In this document: positions 21,374 through 31,105 of the stretch, in pieces
Layout: each line of letters starts with the position of its first letter
How positions within the stretch are numbered: the stretch's first letter is position 1
Source: Acidimicrobiia bacterium
GTDB taxonomy: Bacteria > Actinomycetota > Acidimicrobiia > Spongiisociales > UBA11373
Length of the DNA: 41,606 nt
Assembly: GCA_016215655.1 (NCBI GenBank)
Contig: JACRIT010000086.1
Coordinates: forward strand, 1-41,606
Direction of reading: 5' to 3'
The notes under the pieces: model-generated
Database searches by the model: none
What the model was told of the DNA's origin: nothing
Seen by the model: only the letters and a program-made list of their open reading frames with translations
Made by a program: the position numbers and the translations under genes

Positions 21374-21754
21374 TCAGCTCTTCGTCTTCTGGAAGATGTC
21401 TGCGATCTCGGCGATGAGGGTGAGCAGCTCGTCGCCGACGGCGGGATCGACCGACTTCTTGGCGTCGCCGGCCTTCTTGGCGGCCCGCCAGAACAGATCG
21501 TGGAGATGCGGGAACTTCTCGATGTGCGGCGGCTTGAAGTAGTCCGTCCACAGCACCCAGAGGTGATGCTTCACCATCTCGGCGCGCTGTTCCTTGATGA
21601 TGATGCAGCGCTGGCGGAACACCTCGTCGGTCGAATCCTGGTACTTCTGCATGATCGCCCGCACCGACTCCGCCTCGATGCGAGCCTGGGCCGGGTCGTA
21701 CACCCCGCACATGAGATCGCAGTGGGCATGTGCGACGTGCTTCGGTCTGAACAT
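21374..21754 (-). CDS. sodN: Nickel superoxide dismutase precursor
   Basis: NiSOD removes superoxide in the cytoplasm. It is made with a short propeptide that must be cut so that the new N-terminal His can bind nickel. The nickel hook is HCDLMCGVYDP, and AQARIEAESV, KEQRAEMVKHH and DYFKPPH are all family hallmarks. Position 5 of the mature protein is Met where Streptomyces has Pro (HCDLPC). Three in-frame starts exist (21784, 21763, 21754). The last fits best because GAGGAG lies 9 bases upstream, giving a 10-residue propeptide (MFRPKHVAHA) and a mature part of 116 residues, close to the Streptomyces enzyme. The maturation protease gene is divergent next to it. Confidence 0.92.
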   Translation of the reverse strand: MFRPKHVAHAHCDLMCGVYDPAQARIEAESVRAIMQKYQDSTDEVFRQRCIIIKEQRAEMVKHHLWVLWTDYFKPPHIEKFPHLHDLFWRAAKKAGDAKKSVDPAVGDELLTLIAEIADIFQKTKS

Positions 21755-21868
21755 CTCGATCATCTCCTCGTCTGCTGCGAGCACGCACCGATCGGCTCGC
21801 CCTGGAATCCGACATCGGCCCGGGGCCGGACCGGCGTCACGCCGAGCCGCGGGCGGTCGCCGGAGCTC

Positions 21869-22276
21869 GTGGCCTCACCCTACACTCGCTCGTCCCGACA
21901 CCGGAGACCCGAAACGCCGCGGTCGCGCCTCCGATCCATCGCCCTCCTCATCGGGGCCGCCGCCCGGCTCCGGCTCATCCGCTACGAGATCGCCGATCAC
22001 AGCATGGAGCCGACGCTGCGCCCCGGCGACTGGACGCTGGGAGTCCGCCGACCGGCTCGCCTCGATTCCGGCGACATCGTCGTCGCCGAACATCCCGAGC
22101 GGCCCGGCTTCCGCCTCGTGAAGCGCGTCACGGACGTCGCACCGGAGGGATACCGCCTGGCGGGTGACCACGCCGATCACAGCACCGACAGCCGCCACTT
22201 CGGTCCGGTTCGCCCCGACGCCGTGGTCGCACGCCTTCTCGTGGTCTACCACCCGCGGCCCCGGCGCTTCCTGTGA
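21869..22276 (+). CDS. sodX: Nickel SOD maturation protease SodX (S26 signal-peptidase-like)
   Basis: A protein of up to 135 residues with the S26 peptidase core: catalytic Ser in DHSMEPTLRPGDW, then GDIVVAEHPERP, catalytic Lys in FRLVKRVT, and GDHADHSTDSRHFGPV. Beside sodN this fits SodX, which cuts the NiSOD propeptide. The start is unclear. GTG 21869 is the only normal start, but it lies before a TACACT hexamer (21881-21886). A GGAG at 21903-21906 sits 7 bases before an in-frame ACG at 21914, so a non-standard start is possible. No strong membrane anchor is seen, which suits a cytoplasmic substrate. Confidence 0.82.
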   Translation: MASPYTRSSRHRRPETPRSRLRSIALLIGAAARLRLIRYEIADHSMEPTLRPGDWTLGVRRPARLDSGDIVVAEHPERPGFRLVKRVTDVAPEGYRLAGDHADHSTDSRHFGPVRPDAVVARLLVVYHPRPRRFL

Positions 22277-22301
22277 CCGCAAACGCCCCGCGACGCAGTC
22301 C

Positions 22302-22307
22302 TACGAT
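22302..22307 (+). promoter_or_regulatory. -10-like hexamer for the penicillin-acylase gene (leaderless)
   Basis: TACGAT ends 6 bases before GTG 22314. Confidence 0.5.
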
Positions 22308-22313
22308 CGCGCC

Positions 22314-24620
22314 GTGATCGCCCGCGCCCTGCTGCGAGCCGCCGGACGGCGGCTACCCCGGCTGGATGGGCGGGTTCCCGCCGCGGTGCGTGCCGCCGTC
22401 GAGATCCGACGCGATCGATTCGGCGTGCCCAATATCGCGGCAGCCACCGATGAGGATGCCTGGTTCGCCCTCGGGTTCTGCCAGGGCCAGGACCGCGCCT
22501 TCCAGATCGAGACCCGGGCTCGAGTGGTGCGAGGCACCGTGGCCGCGCTCATCGGTGTCGACGGGGTCGCCATCGATCGGCTGTCGCGGCGGATCGGCTT
22601 TGCCCGGTACGGAACCGCGGCCCTGGCGGCCCTGAAGGCCGACGATCGCGCACGGCTCGAGGCGTTCGCCGCCGGGGTCAATGCCGGAATGGACGCCGGT
22701 GGCGGCGGCCGGTCGCACGAGTTCCTCCTCCTCCGGGTGCGTCCGACGAGGTTCACCGCGAGCGATGCCCTGGGATTCCTGGCGGTGCAGTCCTTCGCCC
22801 TCGCCTCGAACTGGGACGTCGAGTTGGCGCGCCTGCGCATGCTCGCCCTCGACGGTCCCGCCGCGGTCGCCGACCTCCACCCCTCCTATCCCGCGCGCCA
22901 TCCCGCCTCCGACCGGCCGGGGGCTCCGGCACTGCGGGTGATCGACGCCCTGGCAGAGGACCTCGCCGCGGCGGGGCATCTCTTCGCTCCCGGCGGGGGC
23001 TCGAACAACTGGGCGATCGCCGGCTCCCGCACCACGAGTGGGCGCCCCATCCTCGGCAACGATCCCCACCTCGCCCCGATGCTGCCCCCGCACTGGTACC
23101 TGGCACGGATCTCCACACCGGAATGGAGCCTGTGCGGAGCCGCCGTTCCGGCGACCCCGGTATTCGGCGTGGGACACAACGACCATGTCGCCTGGGGTGT
23201 CACCGCCGGCCTCATCGACGACACCGACCTCTTCGTCGAAACCGTCGAGGGCGCTGCCGTCCGACGCGACGGGCGACTCGTCGCCTGCGAGACCCGGATC
23301 GAGACCATCACGGTGCGCGGGGGCTCTGACGAAACGATCACGGTGATGGTCACCGACCGGGGACCCATCGTGGGACCGGCCTTCGATGGACCGTTCGGGG
23401 CGCTCTCGCTCGCCGCCACCTGGTTGCGACCCGGTCCCGGACTCGGCGCAGCGCTGCATCTCGGTCGCGTCCGCACCTTCACCGACCTGCAGTATCGGTT
23501 CCGGGAGTGGCCGACCGTCGCCTTGAACGTCGCCTACGCCGGACCCGATGGCATCGGATGGCAGCTGGTCGGCGAGGCTCCGATCCGCGGCCGGGGCGGT
23601 GGAACGATCCCTCAGGATGCGTCCGATCCGGCGACCGCCTGGCATCCCCGGCGAATCCCGGCGGCGGAGCTCCCTGCGGTGTCGAATCCTGACAGCGGCT
23701 TCGTGGCGACCGCCAACAACCTGCCTGCGAGCGACCACTACCTCGGCAGCGACTTCCTCGACGGCTACCGCGTGGCCCGCATCACCGAGCTGCTGGCGGC
23801 GCGGCGCAACTGGGACGTGGCCGCAGTGTTGCGGATGCAGCTCGATCAGCAGTCGCTGCCGTGGCGGGAGATGCGATCCCGGGTGCTCGCCGCCATCTCC
23901 GGGGAGGAGGCGCCGGCGGCAGTGCTGCTGCGCGCGTGGGATGGTCGGGTCACGGCCGATTCGGCGGGTGCCGCGGTCTTCGAAGTCTTCGCCGCGCACC
24001 TGGCGTGCCGCATCGCCGAACGGCGGGCCCCGCACTCGGCACGGTATGCCCTGGGCACCGGATTCACGCCGCTGGTGCCGATGACGGGTCTGGCGGTGCG
24101 GCGGTTCTCCCATCTCGTCGACCTCGTGCTCGCCCAGCCCGAGGGGTGGTTCGACGACGGATGGGACGCCGCCATCGCCGAGTCGGTACGCCACGCCGGA
24201 GCGGTCCTCACCACCCGGGCGGGCTCGGACCCGGCGCGATGGGCCTGGGGCGCCGTTCGACCGCTGCGCCTGCGCCACCCTCTGGGTGCCAGACCGGTGC
24301 TCGCGGCGATCTACGACCTCGGGCCCTTTTCCCATGGCGGCGATGCCAACACCCTCAACCCCGCCCCGGTGAATCCCCTCGACCCGCTGGCCAACCCCGA
24401 CTTCGCCATCGCATCGCTGCGATTCGCCGTCGAAGTGGGAGCGTGGCAGCACGCCCGCTTTGCCCTCCCCGGCGGACAATCGGGCAACCCCTACTCGCCT
24501 CACTATGCCGATCAGGTCGACCTCTGGTTGCGTGGCGACGGGCTCACCATCGCCGTCACTCCGGCCGACGTCCACCGGACCACCCGCCACACGCTGATCC
24601 TCGAGCCCGCGCCCTCTTGA
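22314..24620 (+). CDS. Penicillin acylase family Ntn-hydrolase
   Basis: A 768-residue precursor of the penicillin amidase family (peptidase S45), which cut themselves into two chains and hydrolyse amide bonds of acyl-amino compounds such as beta-lactams or acyl-homoserine lactones. The cleavage and nucleophile site is GGGSNNWAIAGSRT with Ser230. NDPHLAPMLPPHWYLARI, GHNDHVAWGVT and ATANNLPAS further support the family. An obvious signal peptide is missing: the N-terminus is basic (ARALLRAAGRRLPRL), so it may stay in the cytoplasm. GTG start fixed by the TACGAT hexamer. The real substrate is unknown. Confidence 0.88.
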   Translation: MIARALLRAAGRRLPRLDGRVPAAVRAAVEIRRDRFGVPNIAAATDEDAWFALGFCQGQDRAFQIETRARVVRGTVAALIGVDGVAIDRLSRRIGFARYGTAALAALKADDRARLEAFAAGVNAGMDAGGGGRSHEFLLLRVRPTRFTASDALGFLAVQSFALASNWDVELARLRMLALDGPAAVADLHPSYPARHPASDRPGAPALRVIDALAEDLAAAGHLFAPGGGSNNWAIAGSRTTSGRPILGNDPHLAPMLPPHWYLARISTPEWSLCGAAVPATPVFGVGHNDHVAWGVTAGLIDDTDLFVETVEGAAVRRDGRLVACETRIETITVRGGSDETITVMVTDRGPIVGPAFDGPFGALSLAATWLRPGPGLGAALHLGRVRTFTDLQYRFREWPTVALNVAYAGPDGIGWQLVGEAPIRGRGGGTIPQDASDPATAWHPRRIPAAELPAVSNPDSGFVATANNLPASDHYLGSDFLDGYRVARITELLAARRNWDVAAVLRMQLDQQSLPWREMRSRVLAAISGEEAPAAVLLRAWDGRVTADSAGAAVFEVFAAHLACRIAERRAPHSARYALGTGFTPLVPMTGLAVRRFSHLVDLVLAQPEGWFDDGWDAAIAESVRHAGAVLTTRAGSDPARWAWGAVRPLRLRHPLGARPVLAAIYDLGPFSHGGDANTLNPAPVNPLDPLANPDFAIASLRFAVEVGAWQHARFALPGGQSGNPYSPHYADQVDLWLRGDGLTIAVTPADVHRTTRHTLILEPAPS

Positions 24621-24663
24621 TCGCACGCCTCTTCGTCGGATCCGGATACACCTGGCGACTCAC

Positions 24664-24669
24664 TAGCCT
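24664..24669 (+). promoter_or_regulatory. -10-like hexamer for the DUF3048 gene
   Basis: TAGCCT ends 10 bases before ATG 24680, leaving at most a few bases of leader. Confidence 0.4.
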
Positions 24670-24679
24670 CACCTGGATC

Positions 24680-25774
24680 ATGCGTCGCGCCCCTGCATTC
24701 CTCGCGTTCTTGCTCGCCGCGGGGGCGTGTTCGGGCACCGCCGCCGAGACGACGACGATGGCGACGACGACCACCACCTCGACCACCACGACCGCGGCGA
24801 CGACCACCACGACCTCCACCACCACGACCATGGCGACGACCACCACCGTCGACCCGTCGCTGATCACCATCCTCCCCGAAGGCCAGCGCTCCGCGGTGAA
24901 CGGCCTCGCCGCAGAGAGGGACGCCGGCCTCGATCGTCGGGCGGTGGCGGTGAAGATCGACAATCATCCCGACGCCCGGCCGCAGTCGGGACTCCAGGAG
25001 GCCGACGGCGTGATCGAGATCCTCGTCGAGGGCGGATTCACGAGATTCATCGCGGTGTTCCACGGGAACGACTCGGAGTACCTCGGCCCGGTTCGGTCGC
25101 TGCGCCCCACCGACTCCACCATCCTCCCGGCGATTCCCGCTCCCCTCGTCATCTCGGGGGGCCAGCCCTGGGTGCAGGGCCTGGCCGTGCGCCGGGGGGT
25201 GAAGCTCATCGGGGAGGGCACGATCGGGCTCTACCGCATCTCCACCCGGGTCGCCCCCCACGATCTCTACGCCAACACCACTCTGGTCCGCCAGACCGCC
25301 GCTGCCCGCGGGTACCCGGACACGGCACCCACCTGGATCTACCGGTTGGGTGAGTGGCGGATTCCCGAGACCCCCGCCACCGCCGTCACCCTGTCGTGGA
25401 GCGACTCGACGGTGATCACCTGGAAATACGAGGACGGCCGGTACACACGGTGGCACGGCACGACCCCGCAGGAGTACGAGACGATCGATGGTGCGCGCGG
25501 AAAGATCGCGGCCGACGTGCTCGTGATCCTCGCCGGTGACGAGTACACCGCGTTCCCTCCGGCAGACGGCACCCCGGTCCCGGAGACGGGAACCACCGGC
25601 AGCGGCGCCGCCTGGGTGATCTCGCGTGGCGGCATGTGGACGGGCACCTGGGAGCGGACCGGCATCACCGATCAGTTCCGACTGCTCAACGCCGACGGCA
25701 CCGAAGCCGTCGTGCCCGCCGGCATTCCCTGGGTGTCGATCTTCCCCGACGATCGCCCCATCACGATCTCGTGA
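24680..25774 (+). CDS. DUF3048 (YerB-like) lipoprotein
   Basis: A 364-residue putative lipoprotein. The signal RRAPAFLAFLLAAGAC ends at a lipobox Cys. A striking linker of about 35 residues, nearly all Thr with a few Ala, Ser and Met, follows. The rest is a DUF3048 domain (VAVKIDNHPDARPQSGL, GGFTRFIAVFH, YLGPVRSLRPTDS, PHDLYANTT). Function of DUF3048/YerB proteins is not established; they sit at the cell surface. The Thr-rich linker probably spans the cell wall and could be O-glycosylated. The stop overlaps the amidase start (GTGA), so the two are co-translated. Confidence 0.87.
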   Translation: MRRAPAFLAFLLAAGACSGTAAETTTMATTTTTSTTTTAATTTTTSTTTTMATTTTVDPSLITILPEGQRSAVNGLAAERDAGLDRRAVAVKIDNHPDARPQSGLQEADGVIEILVEGGFTRFIAVFHGNDSEYLGPVRSLRPTDSTILPAIPAPLVISGGQPWVQGLAVRRGVKLIGEGTIGLYRISTRVAPHDLYANTTLVRQTAAARGYPDTAPTWIYRLGEWRIPETPATAVTLSWSDSTVITWKYEDGRYTRWHGTTPQEYETIDGARGKIAADVLVILAGDEYTAFPPADGTPVPETGTTGSGAAWVISRGGMWTGTWERTGITDQFRLLNADGTEAVVPAGIPWVSIFPDDRPITIS

Positions 25775-27138
25775 CGATCGGCGCGCTGGCGGCTTCGACC
25801 CGAGCGGGGTCCCCGTCGGCGTACCGCATCGCGGTGGCGCTCGACGCCGTCCGCGCCGATCCGCACCATGCCTTCATCGCCATCGACGACGCCGCCGGGC
25901 TCCGGGCGGCAGCCATCGATGCTCTCGTCGCCGCCGGCGGCGATCCCGGGTCTCTCGCCGGAGTTCCGATCGCCCTGAAAGACATCATCGACCACTCCGG
26001 ACGCGTGACGACCGCGGGTTCGTCCTTCTATCGCCATGTGCCACGACACTCGGCCACGGTGGTGGACCGGCTCGAGCGCGCCGGAGCGGTGATCGTCGGC
26101 CGCACCGGTCTTCACGAGTTCGCCTTCGGGTTCTCCTCGGAGAACGAGTGGTTCGGAGCGGTGCGCAACCCGTGGGATCCGGCGACCTCGCCGGGTGGCT
26201 CCTCGGGCGGCTCGGCGGCCGCGGTCGCCGCCGGCGCCGTTCCCGTCGCCATCGGCACCGACACCGGAGGGTCCGTTCGCGTCCCGGCAGCGATGTGCGG
26301 ATGCGTCGGGCTCAAGGTGAGCCATGGCCGGGTACCGCTCACCGGGGTGTTCCCCCTCGCCCCGTCCCTCGACACCGTCGGGCCGATCACCACGACGGTC
26401 GCCGACGCGGCCGCGGTATACGCGGTGATCGCCGGCGACGATCCTGCAGACCCCTGGTCGGAGCCCCGGCCGGTGATCGTCCCCGACGGGCCGAGCGGAC
26501 TGCGCGGCCTGCGTGTCGGCGTACCGCACCCGTGGGTGGACCGCCCTCTGGCCGCTCGGATCGCCACCGGCTTCACCGGATTCCTCGCCGCACTCGAAGC
26601 TGCCGGTGCAGAAGTCACGCCCATCGTCTCCGCACTCCTCGATCCCGCCGGCCTGCCGCGTGCTTCCTATGCCGAGGTGGGGGCGGTGCACCGCGACTGG
26701 ATCACCAGCGATCCGACCCGCTACGGCTCCGAGGTCCGGGAGCGCCTCTTGCGGGATCTCGAACACGGCACCGACGCCGTGACCGCGGCCTGGGCGTGGC
26801 GCCATCACCTCGCCGCAGCATTCGACCGGGCGTTCGCCACCGTCGATCTCCTGGTCACACCGACGACGGCGACGCTGCGCAAGCCCATCGGGGTCGATCT
26901 CGTCGACGCCGGCGCCGATCCCGAGCCCTACCGTCCGGCGCTGTCGTGGTTCACCACGCTGGTCAACCAGGCCGGCCTCCCCGCCCTGGCCGTGCCCCTT
27001 GCCGGAACCGCCGCTGCCGGGACGCCCCCGGTGTCGGTTCAGATCATCGGTCCCCGATTCGCCGAGGATCGGCTCCTCGACGCCGGTCTCGGTCTCGAGA
27101 TGGCCGGAATCGTCGGATTCAGTCCGCCCCGCGTGTGA
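25771..27138 (+). CDS. Amidase signature family hydrolase
   Basis: A 455-residue amidase with the Ser-cisSer-Lys triad: Lys70 in GVPIALKDIID, the cis-Ser in SPGGSSGGSAAA (about 145) and the nucleophile Ser168 in GTDTGGSVRVPA. Such enzymes hydrolyse amides. GatA of the tRNA amidotransferase is in the same family, but gatB and gatC are not here, and the sequence looks more like a general or allophanate-type amidase. GTG start overlaps the DUF3048 stop. Followed 20 bases later by the possible small gene before korA. Confidence 0.85.
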   Translation: MTIGALAASTRAGSPSAYRIAVALDAVRADPHHAFIAIDDAAGLRAAAIDALVAAGGDPGSLAGVPIALKDIIDHSGRVTTAGSSFYRHVPRHSATVVDRLERAGAVIVGRTGLHEFAFGFSSENEWFGAVRNPWDPATSPGGSSGGSAAAVAAGAVPVAIGTDTGGSVRVPAAMCGCVGLKVSHGRVPLTGVFPLAPSLDTVGPITTTVADAAAVYAVIAGDDPADPWSEPRPVIVPDGPSGLRGLRVGVPHPWVDRPLAARIATGFTGFLAALEAAGAEVTPIVSALLDPAGLPRASYAEVGAVHRDWITSDPTRYGSEVRERLLRDLEHGTDAVTAAWAWRHHLAAAFDRAFATVDLLVTPTTATLRKPIGVDLVDAGADPEPYRPALSWFTTLVNQAGLPALAVPLAGTAAAGTPPVSVQIIGPRFAEDRLLDAGLGLEMAGIVGFSPPRV

Positions 27139-27158
27139 CCTGCGCGAGGACCCGTACA

Positions 27159-27245
27159 ATGACCCCTTCGGAGGGCGGCACCAAGCCCGTCGCCCCCAAG
27201 CCGGCGCCGATGCCATCGGTCGACGCCTCGATCTGCAAGGAGTGA
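27159..27245 (+). CDS. Possible 28-residue small protein upstream of korA
   Basis: ATG, 28 codons, TGA. GAGGA lies 8 bases before the ATG, and 25 of the 27 codons after the ATG end in G or C, like the true genes here. The product is Pro/Lys-rich (GTKPVAPKPAPMPSVD), with a single Cys near the end (SICKE). Its last codons (AAGGAGTGA) supply the ribosome site of korA, which begins 6 bases later. Against it: TACAAT at 27155-27160 overlaps the ATG and could be a korA promoter, which would turn this into a leader. No known family is recognised. Confidence 0.4.
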   Translation: MTPSEGGTKPVAPKPAPMPSVDASICKE

Positions 27246-27251
27246 CGGAGC

Positions 27252-29107
27252 GTGTCGGAAGCGCCCACGATCGACAACAGCGAGACCGAACAGGTCCACA
27301 CCGTCGCCATTCGGTTCGCCGGCGACTCGGGTGATGGCATGCAGCTCGCCGGAGCCCGGTTCACCGATGCCTCCGCCATCTTCGGCAACGACCTCAGCAC
27401 CTTTGCCAACTTCCCCGCGGAGATTCGCGCCCCTGCCGGCACCCTCCCCGGGGTGTCGTCGTTCCAGGTCCACATCGCCGACCGCGACATCCTCACGCCC
27501 GGCGATCAGCCCGATGTGCTCGTGGCAATGAACCCCGCGGCGCTGAAGGCCAACCTGATGGATCTGGCGCCTGCCGGGATCATCGTCATCAACACCGACG
27601 CCTTCGATGAGCGCAACCTGGCCCGCGCCGGCTACGCGGTCAACCCTCTGGAGGATGGATCGCTCGACGCCTACCGGGTGCTCAAGGTGCCCATGGAGGA
27701 TCTCACCAAGAGGGCGCTCGAGGGCTCCGGGGTGAAGGGTCGCGACGCACTGCGCTCGAAGAACTTCTTCGCCGTCGGGTTGATGACCTGGATGTTCCAG
27801 CGGCCGCTCGAGCCCACCCTCGAGTGGATCGCCTCGAAGTTCGCCCGCGAGCCCGAGGTGAAGGCAGCCAACGAACTGGCCTTCCGTGCCGGTTTCAACC
27901 TCGGCGAGACCACCGAGATGTTCCGCCACACCTACCGGGTGCAGCCTGCCCGCCTTCCCGCGGGCACCTACACGAACGTGACCGGCAATCAGGCGCTCGC
28001 CTGGGGGATCATGGCCGCCGGCCAGGCAGCACGCCTCCCCATCTTCTATGCCTCGTACCCGATCACCCCGGCCTCCGACATCCTCCACGAGCTGGCGCGA
28101 CATCGGAATTTCGGTGTTCGCACGTTCCAGGCCGAGGACGAGATCGCCGCTGCCGGCGCCGCCCTCGGCGCCTCCTTCGCCGGGCACCTCGGCGTCACCG
28201 GGACCAGCGGTCCCGGCCTGGCCCTGAAGAGCGAGACGATCAGCCTCGCCCTCATGACCGAGTTGCCATTGCTCATCATCGATGTCCAGCGCGGCGGTCC
28301 CTCCACCGGCCTTCCGACGAAGACCGAACAGGCAGATCTGCTCATGGCGATGTACGGGCGCCACGGCGAGTCGCCGCTGCCGATCGTCGCCGTGGCCACG
28401 CCTGCCGACGCCTTCGAGGTGGTCGTCGAAGCGGCCCGCATCGCCCTCAAGTACATGACGCCGGTGATCCTGCTCTCCGACGGCTACATCGGAACGAGCA
28501 CCGAGCCCTGGTTGCTTCCCGACCTCGCCACCCTGCCTGATATCAGCGTGCCCTTCACCGTCGCCCCCAACGGTCCCGACGCCACCTTCATCCCCTACCT
28601 GCGCGACGCCAAGACGCTGGCGCGACCGTGGGCGGTACCCGGCACTCCCGGCCTGGAGCATCGCCTCGGCGGGTTGGAGAAGGACGGTGCCGGCAACGTC
28701 TCGTACACGCCGGAGAACCATGAGCGGATGACCCTGCTGCGCGAAGGCAAGATCCGCGGGATCGCCGCCGACATTCCCGATGCCGTTGTCGACGCCGATG
28801 ACGGAGCCGATGTGCTCGTCATCGGATGGGGCTCCTCGTACGGCGCGATCCTCGCCGGAGTCCGGCGGGTGCGGGCCCAGGGCAAGAAGGTGGCCCGGAT
28901 CCACCTCCGCCACCTCAACCCCTTCCCGCCGAACCTGGGTGCCGTGATCGGTGGATACCGCAGGGTGCTCGTGCCCGAGCTCAACCGCGGCCAGTTGTCG
29001 CGCATGCTCCGGGCGGAGTACCTCATCGACGCCACGAGCTATCCCAAGGTTCAGGGCCAGCCCTTCAAGGCAGCAGAGATCGAAGCCAAGCTGACGGAGA
29101 TGATCGG

Positions 29108-29111
<4 letters not shown>
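27252..29111 (+). CDS. korA: 2-oxoacid:ferredoxin oxidoreductase, fused gamma/alpha subunit (KorA)
   Basis: A 619-residue subunit. The gamma domain comes first (RFAGDSGDGMQLAGARFTD, residues about 18-190) and the alpha domain second (NQALAWGIMAAGQAA, ASYPITPASDILHELA, GTSGPGLALKSE, GWGSSYGAI). With KorB it oxidises 2-oxoglutarate (or another 2-oxoacid) to acyl-CoA and reduces ferredoxin, as an alternative to the 2-oxoglutarate dehydrogenase complex. GTG start, AAGGAG upstream. The stop overlaps korB (ATGA). The 2-oxoglutarate assignment rests on family likeness to actinobacterial KorAB; pyruvate cannot be excluded. Confidence 0.9.
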
Positions 29112-30121
<1,010 letters not shown>

Positions 30122-30138
30122 CGCTGTCGGAGCTGCCA

Positions 30139-30161
30139 GCTTCCAGCCGGAGGCTGGAAGC
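30139..30161 (+). terminator. Hairpin terminator after korB
   Basis: GCTTCCAGCC (30139-30148) pairs with GGCTGGAAGC (30152-30161) around a 3-base loop. The surrounding sequence also has a weak 7-base period (CAGCTTC, CAGCCGG, AGGCTGG, AAGCGGG, TAGCGGG), so it may be a heptad array that serves as terminator. Confidence 0.6.
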
Positions 30162-30202
30162 GGGTAGCGGGGGCGTGGCTCGCCATTGGCCCCCGAACTG
30201 AC

Positions 30203-30208
30203 CAGACT
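30203..30208 (+). promoter_or_regulatory. Weak -10-like hexamer for the DUF402 gene
   Basis: CAGACT, differing from TAnnnT at the first base, ends 7 bases before ATG 30216. Confidence 0.25.
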
Positions 30209-30215
30209 CGTCGCG

Positions 30216-30725
30216 ATGGTCATCGTCCGCTACACCAAGTACGACGGGTCGCTGCACTGGCACTTCGGCATGCGGCCGCTGGGCTCCGACGAGCACGGAG
30301 TGTGGCTGGGGGCACCCGATGGCACCGCGGTGCAACGCGGCCTGGAGACCCCGATCATCTCACCGGCGTTCGCAGTGTTCATCCCCCGCCGCGATTGGTG
30401 GACTGCGGTGTGGAACGCCGGTGACGGCGCCACCCCGTTTCACTACGAGGTCTATGTCGACGTGACCACCCCCGCCACCTGGGAGCCGCGCCGGGTCACC
30501 ATGGTGGATCTCGATCTCGATGTGGTTCGCACCCGGGACGGGGAGTGTTCGATTCGCGACGAAGACGAGTTCGCCGAGCACACGATCTCGTTCCGGTACC
30601 CCGACGAGGTCGTGGCCGCGGCGCGGCTCAGCGCCGACTCGCTCCTCGGCCGGTTGCAGCGCCGCGAAGAGCCCTTCGATCGACTGGGCCCTGCCTACCT
30701 CGAGAAGGCCATCGCCCTCCGCTGA
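30216..30725 (+). CDS. DUF402 (FomD-like) protein, probable phosphatase
   Basis: A 169-residue protein with the DUF402/FomD barrel. FHYEVYVDVTTPATWE and VTMVDLDLDVVRTRDG are followed by the acidic stretch IRDEDEFAEH, which in the family binds divalent metal. Known members hydrolyse nucleoside tri/diphosphates or a CMP ester; the substrate here is unknown. ATG 30216 was preferred over an upstream start because the fold begins at VRYTKYDG and a promoter-like hexamer lies just before. Followed after 50 bases by the K+ channel gene. Confidence 0.8.
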   Translation: MVIVRYTKYDGSLHWHFGMRPLGSDEHGVWLGAPDGTAVQRGLETPIISPAFAVFIPRRDWWTAVWNAGDGATPFHYEVYVDVTTPATWEPRRVTMVDLDLDVVRTRDGECSIRDEDEFAEHTISFRYPDEVVAAARLSADSLLGRLQRREEPFDRLGPAYLEKAIALR

Positions 30726-30744
30726 ACCGCCTCGCGAACTCGCG

Positions 30745-30750
30745 TACGCT
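30745..30750 (+). promoter_or_regulatory. -10-like hexamer for the K+ channel gene
   Basis: TACGCT, 25 bases before GTG 30776, with AAGGAGGAG in the leader. Confidence 0.4.
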
Positions 30751-30775
30751 GCCCGGAACCCAAGGAGGAGACGGC

Positions 30776-31105
30776 GTGATCTCGGTCTTCGTGGTGTTCC
30801 GCAAACTGTTCCGGGCGATTCGCATCGGTTTCGCCGACCCCACCTTTCGGGGAACGGTCCAGCTCGCCGTGGTGCTGATCCTCGCCGGCACCCTGTTCTA
30901 TGCCCGGGTCGAGCACTGGACGCTGTTCCACTCGCTCTACTTCTCGGTCACGACTCTGACCACCGTCGGATACGGCGACTTCTCCCCCGAGACCGAAGTG
31001 GGGCGCGCCTTCACGATCTTCTACGTGCTGATCGGCCTCGGTGTGGTCCTGTCGATGGTCACCCAGATAGCCGGGCACGCCACGAAGCGGAACCACAGCG
31101 CTTGA
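30776..31105 (+). CDS. Small two-helix potassium channel
   Basis: A 109-residue K+ channel: a hydrophobic helix at about 28-48, then the pore loop with the selectivity filter TLTTVGYGD at about 62-70, then a second helix at about 82-102. There is no RCK/TrkA_N regulatory domain and no voltage sensor, so it is a minimal KcsA-like channel that would act as a tetramer. GTG start with AAGGAGGAG upstream. The stop overlaps the next gene (TGATG). The adjacent membrane protein could be a partner, but nothing in its sequence says so. Confidence 0.88.
   Translation: MISVFVVFRKLFRAIRIGFADPTFRGTVQLAVVLILAGTLFYARVEHWTLFHSLYFSVTTLTTVGYGDFSPETEVGRAFTIFYVLIGLGVVLSMVTQIAGHATKRNHSA

Noticed and set aside
25771-27138. 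Amidase as GatA of the tRNA amidotransferase
   Set aside because: No gatB or gatC is adjacent and the sequence has the general amidase layout; a genome-wide check would settle it.
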